Below the pieces are notes generated by a model. The model was not told the origin of the DNA. It saw only the letters and a program-made list of their open reading frames with translations, and ran no database searches. Below, piece by piece: positions 6,345 to 12,185 of a stretch of DNA of 12,485 bases. A program made the position numbers and the translations under genes. This DNA is from Pseudomonadota bacterium (lineage in GTDB: Bacteria; Pseudomonadota; Alphaproteobacteria; Acetobacterales; Acetobacteraceae): assembly GCA_021845835.1 (NCBI GenBank), contig JAJZVE010000064.1, forward strand, positions 1 to 12,485, in the 5' to 3' direction. Each line of letters opens with the position of its first letter. Positions within the stretch are counted from its first letter, which is position 1.

Positions 6345-7352
6345 ATGCCCATGTCGCGCAGTCTGGTCGGCCGTCGCGCCTGCCTCGGCGCCGCCCTTGT
6401 CGCCGGCACCGCGGCGAGCGGCCGGCGCGCCCGCGCGGCGGAGCCGCCTGTGGTCCGGCTCGGCGTGCTGCAGTTCGGCACGGTGCAATGGGTCGCCGAC
6501 GTGATCCGGCGCAACCGGCTGGACGCCGCCCACGGGTTCCGGCTGGACACGCTGACGCTGGCGAACGGCGATGCCGGGCGCATCGCGCTGATGGCGGGAT
6601 CGGCCGACATCGTCGTCTCCGACTGGACGATGGTGGCGAGCCAGCGCGCCGCCGGGCACCTGCTCAGTTTCGCGCCGTTCTCCAGCGCGCTCGGCGGCGT
6701 CATGGTGCGCGCCGATGCGCCGCTGCGCACGCTGGGCGACCTGCAGGGCCGCCGGCTCGGCGTCGCCGGCGGGCCGTTCGACAAATCCTGGCTGCTGGTG
6801 CGTGCCGCCGCGCAGAAACAGGGGATCGACCTCGCCGCCGCCACCACCATCGCCTACGGCGCGCCGCCGCTGTTGAGCGGCAAGTTCATCCAGGGCGACC
6901 TGGAGGCCGTGCTGACCTTCTGGACCTTCGCCGCGCGGCTGCAGGCGGGGGGCTATCGGCAGATGGTCTCGGTCGCCGACTGCGCGCGCGCGCTCGACCT
7001 GCCGGAGCGGCTGGGGCTGGTGGGGTTCGTGTTCCACGAGGACTGGGCGCAGCGGAATCGTGCCGCGATCGACGGGTTCCTGGCCGCCGCCGCGGCGGCG
7101 GAGCAGCGGCTGGCTGACAGCGACAGCGAATGGCAGGCGATCCGGCCGCTGATGAACGCCCCGGACGAGGCGCTGTTCGCAAACCTCAGGCACCGCTTCA
7201 TCGACGGCATCGCGCACCCGTCGGCCGGGGAGGAGCAGCGCACCGCCGAACACGTGTTCGCGATCCTGGCGCGTACCGGCGGGGCGCAGGCGACGGCGGG
7301 GCTGGCCGCATTGCCGCCGGGGATATTCTGGCCGGTGGCGCATGCGGCCTGA
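6345..7352 (+). CDS. ABC transporter substrate-binding protein (NMT1/SsuA-like)
   Basis: The 335-residue protein is a periplasmic solute-binding protein of the type found with nitrate/sulfonate/taurine-like ABC importers. Seen: an N-terminal export signal (about 1-32) with twin Arg at 10-11 (LVGRRACLGAALVAG), which may use the Tat route although the motif is imperfect, and an AxA-like cleavage site near ARAAEPP. The mature part starts VVRLGVLQFGTVQWVADVI and includes MAGSADIVVSDWTMVAS and an LGGVMVRADAPL lobe, in the pattern of NMT1-like binding proteins. The ATG at 6345 follows GGGGAGG by 6 nt; a second ATG lies two codons later. Permease and ATPase genes follow, giving a complete importer. 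The ligand is unknown; nearby enzymes of 2-keto and hydroxy acid chemistry are only weak hints. Confidence 0.82.
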   Translation: MPMSRSLVGRRACLGAALVAGTAASGRRARAAEPPVVRLGVLQFGTVQWVADVIRRNRLDAAHGFRLDTLTLANGDAGRIALMAGSADIVVSDWTMVASQRAAGHLLSFAPFSSALGGVMVRADAPLRTLGDLQGRRLGVAGGPFDKSWLLVRAAAQKQGIDLAAATTIAYGAPPLLSGKFIQGDLEAVLTFWTFAARLQAGGYRQMVSVADCARALDLPERLGLVGFVFHEDWAQRNRAAIDGFLAAAAAAEQRLADSDSEWQAIRPLMNAPDEALFANLRHRFIDGIAHPSAGEEQRTAEHVFAILARTGGAQATAGLAALPPGIFWPVAHAA

Positions 7353-7390
7353 GCGGGTCGTCGCCGCATGACGTCTGTCCGCCTCTCTGC

Positions 7391-7415
7391 TCCCTCTCCC
7401 GCTTGCGGGAGCGGG
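7391..7415. repeat. REP-like palindromic repeat (hairpin) upstream of the permease gene
   Basis: The sequence forms a hairpin: CTCCCGC (7396-7402), loop TT (7403-7404), GCGGGAG (7405-7411), extended by three more pairs (CCC 7392-7394 with GGG 7413-7415) across one T/C mismatch. It closely resembles the short dispersed palindrome common between genes in many GC-rich proteobacteria, recognisable in translation as SRLRERAG on one strand and HPGPLPQAGEGA on the other. It lies in the 68-bp gap between binding-protein stop and permease start. The 3' arm contains GGGAG (7407-7411), the best ribosome binding site for the permease, so the folded RNA could hide it. There is no T-run, so a terminator is unlikely. 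Multi-copy status in this genome is inferred. Confidence 0.72.
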
Positions 7416-7420
7416 CCGGG

Positions 7421-8191
7421 GTGACGGTTTTGCGGCCCGGCGGTCTCGCGCGGTTGCGCGACGGCGCGCTGTCGCTGCTCGGCTTCCTCGCGCTGTGGTG
7501 GGTCGCGGCGCGATTTGCCGGCTCGGCGGACCTGCTGCCGACACCGGCGAAGGTGCTCGCGGTGGTGTGGCGGGCGACGCTGGACGGGGCGCTGCCGCGC
7601 AACATCGGCATCACGCTGGCGCGCGTCGCCGTCGCCTTCACGCTGTCGATGATCGGGGGCAGTACCGCCGGCTACGTCGCCGGCCGGTCGCGGCGCGCCG
7701 ACGCCTATATCGACCCCTGGCTCATCATTGCGCTCAACCTGCCGGTGCTGCTGGTCATCATCCTGGCCTATATCTGGATCGGGCTGAACGAGGCGGCAGC
7801 GGTGCTGGCGGTGACGGTGGCGAAGGTGCCGACCGTGGTGGTGGCGGTGCGCGAAGGCGCGCGCACGCTCGATCCCGGCCTGGAGGACATCGCCCGCGTG
7901 TATCGCCTGCCGCGACTGCGCCGGCTGCGGCGCATCGTGCTGCCGCAGCTTGCCCCGTACCTGGCCGCCGCCGGCCGCAGCGGCCTGTCGATCACCTGGA
8001 AGATCGTGCTGATCGTCGAGCTGCTCGGCCGGCCGAACGGCGTCGGCTTCGAGATGAACCTCTATTTCCAGAACTTCGACGTGGCCGGGGTGATCGCCTA
8101 CGGCATCGCCTTTGCCGCCATCATGCTGCTGATCGAGAAGACGCTGCTGCAGCCCTGGGAACGCCGTGCCAACGCCTGGCGCCATGCTTGA
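7421..8191 (+). CDS. ABC transporter permease (SsuC/TauC-like)
   Basis: The 256-residue membrane protein is a binding-protein-dependent transport permease of the sulfonate/nitrate/taurine group. Seen: hydrophobic segments at about 17-33, 62-85, 100-121, 124-143, 186-203 and 222-239. The cytoplasmic EAA-type coupling loop runs EGARTLDPGLEDIARVYRLP (145-164) to IVLPQLAPYL (172-181); it contacts the ATPase. Length is normal for the family. The GTG at 7421 was chosen for its GGGAG (7407-7411, 9 nt spacing). The open frame continues upstream to about 7130, but that part overlaps the binding-protein gene and the repeat and is not protein-like. In-frame TTG codons at 7430 and 7454 are alternative starts. 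The stop overlaps the ATG at 8184 that was probably the original ATPase start. Confidence 0.83.
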   Translation: MTVLRPGGLARLRDGALSLLGFLALWWVAARFAGSADLLPTPAKVLAVVWRATLDGALPRNIGITLARVAVAFTLSMIGGSTAGYVAGRSRRADAYIDPWLIIALNLPVLLVIILAYIWIGLNEAAAVLAVTVAKVPTVVVAVREGARTLDPGLEDIARVYRLPRLRRLRRIVLPQLAPYLAAAGRSGLSITWKIVLIVELLGRPNGVGFEMNLYFQNFDVAGVIAYGIAFAAIMLLIEKTLLQPWERRANAWRHA

Positions 8192-8233
8192 CGTCCGCAT
8201 CGCGCGCAAGGCGTTCGCAGTTCGGACGGCGAG
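8184..8233 (+). other. Displaced 5' end of the ATPase gene (apparent one-base frameshift)
   Basis: An ATG at 8184, overlapping the permease stop by 8 nt as expected for a coupled operon, opens a frame reading MLDVRIARKAFA, a typical ABC-ATPase N-terminus. The frame then changes to unrelated sequence. The correct continuation, SSDGEVRPVLHDVAF, is in the frame offset by one base, starting at 8219. Inserting one base at about 8218/8219 would join them into one normal reading frame. This is either a real deletion or a base-calling error. Confidence 0.65.
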
Positions 8234-8902
8234 GTGCGGCCGGTGCTGCACGACGTCGCCTTCACCGTGCCGGCGGGGAGCATCGTCGCGCTGTTCGGCC
8301 CTTCGGGCACCGGCAAGACGACGACACTGCGCATCGTCATGGGCCTGGACGCCGCCTTCGACGGCAGCGTGGCGCGGCCGCCGGGCCGGCTCGGCGCCAT
8401 GTTCCAGGAGCCGCGTCTGGCGCCGTGGCTGACGGTCGCCGACAATCTGCGGCTGGTGGCGACCGCCGGCGTGCCGGCGCCGGACATTCCGGCGCTGCTG
8501 GCGGAGGTGGGCCTGCCGGGTGCGGAGCGGCGCCTGCCGCGCGAATTGTCGCTCGGCATGGCGCGGCGGGCGGCGCTCGCGCGCGCGCTGGTGGTTGCGC
8601 CGTCGCTGCTGGTGCTGGACGAACCGTTCGTCTCGCTCGATCCGCAACTCGCCGGCAGCCTCGCCGCGGTGATCCGCGGCCGGGCCAACCGCACCGGCGC
8701 GGCGGTGCTGCTGTCCACCCACGATCTCGACCCGGTGTTCGCGATCGCCGACCGCATCCTTGTTCTCTCCGGCCATCCGGCGACGCTGCAGGCGGACCTG
8801 GCGCTGCCCGCTGACTCGGCGGGGCGGCAGCGCCAGCGTGCCGGGCTGCTCGCCGCCTTTCCGTTCCTGACGCGGGCGCAGCATGGCGAGGCGGACCTTT
8901 AG
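8234..8902 (+). CDS. ABC transporter ATP-binding protein (5' end probably frameshifted)
   Basis: The 222-residue product from the GTG at 8234 is the ATPase of the importer. Seen: Walker A GPSGTGKT (22-29), Q-loop Gln58 in MFQEPRLAPWLTV, signature LSLGM (105-109), Walker B LLVLDE (125-130) with the D-loop SLD (134-136), and H-loop His163 (STHDLD). The signature departs from the textbook LSGGQ, with Leu in place of the first Gly, although this transporter group often has LSGGM. The GTG start is only the first usable codon in this frame after the permease stop; no ribosome binding site precedes it. It leaves out the usual first beta-strand, which is present upstream in another frame. So the gene may be truncated, or intact if the frameshift is a sequencing error. 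The stop is 4 nt from the convergent dehydrogenase gene's stop. Confidence 0.85.
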   Translation: MRPVLHDVAFTVPAGSIVALFGPSGTGKTTTLRIVMGLDAAFDGSVARPPGRLGAMFQEPRLAPWLTVADNLRLVATAGVPAPDIPALLAEVGLPGAERRLPRELSLGMARRAALARALVVAPSLLVLDEPFVSLDPQLAGSLAAVIRGRANRTGAAVLLSTHDLDPVFAIADRILVLSGHPATLQADLALPADSAGRQRQRAGLLAAFPFLTRAQHGEADL

Positions 8903-8906
8903 CGGG

Positions 8907-9911
8907 CTACGGCAGCTCCGGCGCAATGACGTTCTGCGGCCGCGGGCTCAGCAGCGCCGCCGCCATCGTCTCGGCTGATTTGCGGCGGATGTCCTCCCAG
9001 GCTTGCGGCGAATGGAACGCCGAATGCGGTGTCACCACCAGCCGCCCCTCCAGCCAGCTTTCGCGCGCGCGATAGGCACGCAGCAGCGCCGGCGCCGGCT
9101 CGGTCGGCGGTTCGACGGGCATGACGTCGAGGCCGGCGCCGGCCAGGTGCCCGCCGCGCAGCGCCGCGGCGAGCGCGTCGAGGTCGAGGATCGGCCCGCG
9201 CGCCGTGTTCACCACGATCGCGTCGCGCGGCAGCAGCGCGAGTTCGCGCGCGCCGATCAGGCCGCGCGTTTCCGCGGTCAGCGGCGCGTGCAGCGACAGC
9301 ACGTCGCTCTGCCGCAGCAGCTCGTCCAGCGTGCGCGCGCGTCCGATGCCGAGCGCCAGCTCCGTACCGTTGGGGCGGTAGGGATCGAAGAACACGACGC
9401 GGAAGCCGAAGGCGCGCGCCCGCAGCGCCGCCGCGGTGCCGATGCGGCCGAGGCCGAGAATGCCGAACGTCTGCACATCCAGCCGGCGCACCAGCGGCGT
9501 CGCGATCGGCTCCCACGCCGCCGGCGGCATGCGGCGCTGCGTTTCGTGGTGCAGCAGCACGCCGCGGCGCAGCGCCAGGGTGAGTGCAATCGCGTGGTCG
9601 GCGACTTCCATCGTGCCGTAGTCGGGCACGTTGCAGACCAGGATGCCGCGCGCGGCGGCGGCGGCGCGGTCGATGCGGTCATAGCCGACGCCCATGCGCA
9701 CGATCGCGCGCAGGCGGGGGAAGCGCGCCAGCTCGGCGGCGGAGGCGAACAGCCGGAACAGCATCAGCCCGTCGGCCGCGGCGCAATCCTCGTCCGACAG
9801 CTCGGCGAGCGTGCGCGGCGCGCGCACCAGCACCCGCACGTCGGGGCCGAACACGTCGCGCTCGACCGCATCGTCCGGATACATGTGCTCGGAATAGAGA
9901 ATTGTGGTCAT
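8907..9911 (-). CDS. D-2-hydroxyacid dehydrogenase, C-terminal-binding-protein/PGDH type
   Basis: The 334-residue protein is an NAD(P)-dependent D-isomer 2-hydroxyacid dehydrogenase. Enzymes of this family interconvert 2-keto acids and D-2-hydroxy acids in the cytoplasm. Seen: the nucleotide-binding glycine motif GLGRIG (153-158) followed by an acidic residue (FFDP, Asp176) that favours NAD; Arg238 in VVNTARGP; Glu267 in LDVMPVEPP; and the catalytic His296 in VVTPHSAFHSP. The catalytic Arg-Glu-His set is complete. The MGVGYDRID (73-81) and VPDYGTMEVADHA (95-107) blocks resemble the CtBP-like subgroup more than true phosphoglycerate dehydrogenase. The ATG at 9911-9909 has AGGAG (plus-strand 9917-9921) with 5 nt spacing. 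It is divergent from the TPP-enzyme gene, hinting at a shared pathway, but the substrate is unknown. Confidence 0.88.
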   Translation of the reverse strand: MTTILYSEHMYPDDAVERDVFGPDVRVLVRAPRTLAELSDEDCAAADGLMLFRLFASAAELARFPRLRAIVRMGVGYDRIDRAAAAARGILVCNVPDYGTMEVADHAIALTLALRRGVLLHHETQRRMPPAAWEPIATPLVRRLDVQTFGILGLGRIGTAAALRARAFGFRVVFFDPYRPNGTELALGIGRARTLDELLRQSDVLSLHAPLTAETRGLIGARELALLPRDAIVVNTARGPILDLDALAAALRGGHLAGAGLDVMPVEPPTEPAPALLRAYRARESWLEGRLVVTPHSAFHSPQAWEDIRRKSAETMAAALLSPRPQNVIAPELP

Positions 9912-9962
9912 CGCGGCTCCTGCGGGCTATGGGCGGGCGGGCGAGTTTGGGGTGCTAGGTCG
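9912..9962. promoter_or_regulatory. 51-bp divergent intergenic region, hydroxyacid dehydrogenase / TPP enzyme
   Basis: Two divergent start codons are only 51 bp apart. Apart from the dehydrogenase ribosome binding site (9917-9921) the gap is G-rich on the plus strand, without evident -35/-10 boxes. At this length at least one promoter must extend into a coding region, or the two must overlap, which would tie the expression of both genes together. Confidence 0.4.
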
Positions 9963-11498
9963 ATGAACGGTGCCGAAAGCCTGGTGCGGACGTTACTGGC
10001 GTCCGGCGTGGATACGTGTTTCGCCAATCCGGGTACCAGCGAGATGCACTTTGTCGCGGCGCTCGACCGCATCCCTGGGATGCGCTGCGTGCTGGGCCTG
10101 TTCGAGGGCGTGGCGACGGGGGCGGCCGACGGCTATGCGCGCATGGCCGGCAAGCCGGCGGCGACGCTGCTGCATTGCGGTCCCGGTCTCGCCAACGGGC
10201 TGGCGAACCTGCACAACGCGCGGCGGGCCAGTTCCCCGGTGGTCAACTGCGTCGGCGATCAGGCGACCCAGCACCGCCCGCTGGACGCGCCGCTGACCGC
10301 GGACACCGAGGGCTGGGCACGCGGCGCCTCCGCCTGGGTGCGCACCGCCCGCCGCGCGTCCGAGGTCGGGGCGGACGCGGCGGTCGCGGTGCAGGCCGCC
10401 CGCACCAGCCCCGGCCAGGTCGCGACGCTGATCCTGCCCTCCGACACCTGCTGGGACGAGGGCGGCGAAGTCGCCGCGCCCTTGCCGGTGCCGGTTGCAC
10501 CGCAGGTTGCACCCTTCGCCGTCGAAACCGCGCGAAGGTTGCTCCTGTGCGGCGAGCCGACGCTGCTGCTGGTCGGCGGGAAGGCGCTGTCCGCCGCGGG
10601 ACTGGCTGACGCAAGCCGCATCGCGGCGGCCACCGGGGCGCGGCTGCTGGCGCCGCTGTCGAACGCGCGGGTGGCGCGGGGGCGTGGGCGGCATCCGATC
10701 GAGCGGGTGCCCTATCCGGTGGACGCGGCGATGCGCGCGCTGGCGGGGGTGCGGCACCTGATTCTGGTCGGCGCGACGGCGCCGGTCACGTTCTTCGCCT
10801 ATCCCGGCAAGCCGGGCCGTCCGTATCCGGCGGACGCCGAGGTGCATGTGCTGGCCCGCCCGGAGCAGGACGCGGTGGCGGCGCTGGCGGCGCTGGCGGC
10901 GGCGCTGGACGCGCCCGCGCTTGCGCCGCCGGCGCCGGATCGGGCCACGCCCGCGCGCGGCGCGGTGTCGCCGGAGGCATTCGCGCGCTCGCTCGCGGCG
11001 CTGCTGCCGGAGCAGGCGGTGGTGGTGGACGAGAGCGTCAGCTTCGGCCGCGGCCTGTTCGCCGGCACCCACGCGGCGGCGCCGCATGACTGGCTCAATC
11101 TGTGCGGCGGCGCGATCGGCGAGGGGTTGCCGATGGCGACCGGGGCGGCGATCGGCGCGCCCGGGCGGCGCGTGGTGACGCTGCAGGCGGACGGCTCGGC
11201 GCTCTATACGGTGCAGGCGCTGTGGACGCAGGCACGCGAGCGGCTGGACGTGACCACGATCCTTCTGGACAACCGCTGCTACGCCATCCTGCAGCACGAA
11301 CTGGTGGCCGTCGGCGCCAATCCCGGCCGCACCGCCCTCGACATGCTCGATCTCGGCAATCCCGACATGGACTGGGTGCGCATCGCCGAGGGCTTCGGCG
11401 TGGCGGCGGCGCGCGCCGAGACGATGGAGCGGTTCAACGACCTGTTCGCGCAGTCCTGCGTCCGCCCCGGCCCGTTCCTGATCGCGCTGGCGACCTGA
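9963..11498 (+). CDS. Thiamine-diphosphate-dependent enzyme, acetolactate synthase large-subunit-like
   Basis: The 511-residue protein has the three-domain layout of the acetolactate synthase/benzoylformate decarboxylase superfamily. The N-terminal pyrimidine-binding domain includes NPGTSEMHF (22-30) and the activating Glu48 in LFEGVATGAADGYARMAGKPA. A central domain spans about 185-315. The C-terminal diphosphate-binding domain has a Mg2+-binding motif ADGS (409-412) about 26 residues before DNRCY (436-440). Proteins of this sequence type are commonly labelled acetolactate synthase large subunit, but no small regulatory subunit is present and the motif reads ADG...DN instead of the usual GDG...NN, so decarboxylation or carboligation of another 2-keto acid is equally likely. 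The ATG at 9963 begins the family-typical MNGAESLVRTL; its ribosome binding site is weak. The following gene starts 8 nt after its stop. Confidence 0.85.
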   Translation: MNGAESLVRTLLASGVDTCFANPGTSEMHFVAALDRIPGMRCVLGLFEGVATGAADGYARMAGKPAATLLHCGPGLANGLANLHNARRASSPVVNCVGDQATQHRPLDAPLTADTEGWARGASAWVRTARRASEVGADAAVAVQAARTSPGQVATLILPSDTCWDEGGEVAAPLPVPVAPQVAPFAVETARRLLLCGEPTLLLVGGKALSAAGLADASRIAAATGARLLAPLSNARVARGRGRHPIERVPYPVDAAMRALAGVRHLILVGATAPVTFFAYPGKPGRPYPADAEVHVLARPEQDAVAALAALAAALDAPALAPPAPDRATPARGAVSPEAFARSLAALLPEQAVVVDESVSFGRGLFAGTHAAAPHDWLNLCGGAIGEGLPMATGAAIGAPGRRVVTLQADGSALYTVQALWTQARERLDVTTILLDNRCYAILQHELVAVGANPGRTALDMLDLGNPDMDWVRIAEGFGVAAARAETMERFNDLFAQSCVRPGPFLIALAT

Positions 11499-11506
11499 GC
11501 ACGGCC

Positions 11507-12178
11507 ATGAGCGGCGTCAGCGAGGAGGAGATCGAGCGGCTCGCCAACCGGCTCGCCATGCTGGTCTCCGACGACGGCGAGGCGGACAATGCCGGGCGTG
11601 CGGTGGGCGCGCTGGCGCGGCGGCTCGGCCTGTCGGGCGGGCAACTGAAGGCGATCTTCATGGCTGGCGCGGAATCCGCGGCGGCGCAGAACGTGCGGGT
11701 GCGCCGGCTGGAGCGCGAGATCATCCGGCTGCGCGCGCAACTGGAGGAAGCCGAGGCGGGCGCGCTGACCGCCCGGCGCGAGACGGAGTCGCTGCGGCGG
11801 GAGGCGGCGGCGCTGCATGCCACGCTCGATGCGCGCCGGCGGCTGCGGCGGCTGCGGCGGCTGCGCTGGGGTGCGGTGGCGGCGATCGTGCTGCTGGCGG
11901 CGGCCGGGGTGGGGCTGGTTGCCTACGGGCCGAAGCTGCGCGTGGGGCGGGAGGCGGTGCCACAGGCGGGGGCGCTGGTCTATCGCACCGCCGTCGTGCA
12001 TGACCGCACGGCGCTGCGCCGCGAGCCCGACCTGGGGGCGCCTGCGCTGGCGACGCTGGAGCCGGGCACCCACCTCGTCGTGCGCCGGCTGCTCTGGCAC
12101 AACCTGACGCAGTGGGTGGAAGTCGAGCATCTCGGGCAGGTCGGCTACGTGCTGAGCACGGAAGTCGATCTGTCCTGA
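11507..12178 (+). CDS. Unrecognised membrane protein with coiled coil and probable SH3-like C-terminal domain
   Basis: I do not recognise a named family for this 223-residue protein. Seen: an acidic-start helical N-terminus (1-50), a charged coiled-coil-like stretch (about 61-115; RLEREIIRLRAQLEEAEA and on), a basic RRLRRLRRLR block (111-120), one membrane segment (121-140), and a C-terminal domain of about 80 residues (VYRTAVVHDRTALRREPDLG to VEVEHLGQVGYVLSTEVDLS). The last part has the pattern of a bacterial SH3 (SH3b) domain: TALRREP, a central turn LEPGTHLVV, and a Trp-containing strand WVEVEHLGQVGYV. The positive-inside rule puts the coiled coil in the cytoplasm and the SH3-like domain in the periplasm, where such domains often bind cell wall. 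The ATG at 11507 lies 8 nt after the TPP-enzyme stop, so co-transcription is likely, although no functional link is evident. Confidence 0.72.
   Translation: MSGVSEEEIERLANRLAMLVSDDGEADNAGRAVGALARRLGLSGGQLKAIFMAGAESAAAQNVRVRRLEREIIRLRAQLEEAEAGALTARRETESLRREAAALHATLDARRRLRRLRRLRWGAVAAIVLLAAAGVGLVAYGPKLRVGREAVPQAGALVYRTAVVHDRTALRREPDLGAPALATLEPGTHLVVRRLLWHNLTQWVEVEHLGQVGYVLSTEVDLS
11837..11863 (+). repeat. Three perfect tandem copies of a 9-bp unit inside the SH3-like gene
   Basis: CGGCGGCTG is repeated three times head to tail, encoding Arg-Arg-Leu three times (residues 111-119) directly before the membrane segment. Gain or loss of a unit would keep the reading frame and change only the length of the basic juxtamembrane block. 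Confidence 0.85.
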
Positions 12179-12185
12179 GCGGCTG

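Noticed and set aside
7391..7415. Rho-independent terminator after the binding-protein gene
   Set aside because: The hairpin is strong but no T-run follows; it fits a dispersed REP-like repeat better.
6953..8926. Very long minus-strand open frame (657 codons) opposite the ABC importer genes
   Set aside because: It is Arg/His/Gln-rich low-complexity sequence typical of antisense frames in GC-rich DNA and lies opposite three clear importer genes.
9003..9962. Upstream extension of the TPP-enzyme frame by 320 codons
   Set aside because: The extension is antisense to the hydroxyacid dehydrogenase and is Arg/Gln-rich; family similarity begins at the ATG at 9963.
10873..10925. GC-rich near-repeats (gcgctggcg-like) in the TPP-enzyme gene
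   Set aside because: They encode an Ala-rich interdomain linker and are imperfect, as is common in such linkers in GC-rich genomes.
9993..11297. Long minus-strand open frame opposite the TPP enzyme
   Set aside because: Arg/Gln/His-rich shadow; the plus strand carries a complete cofactor-binding enzyme.
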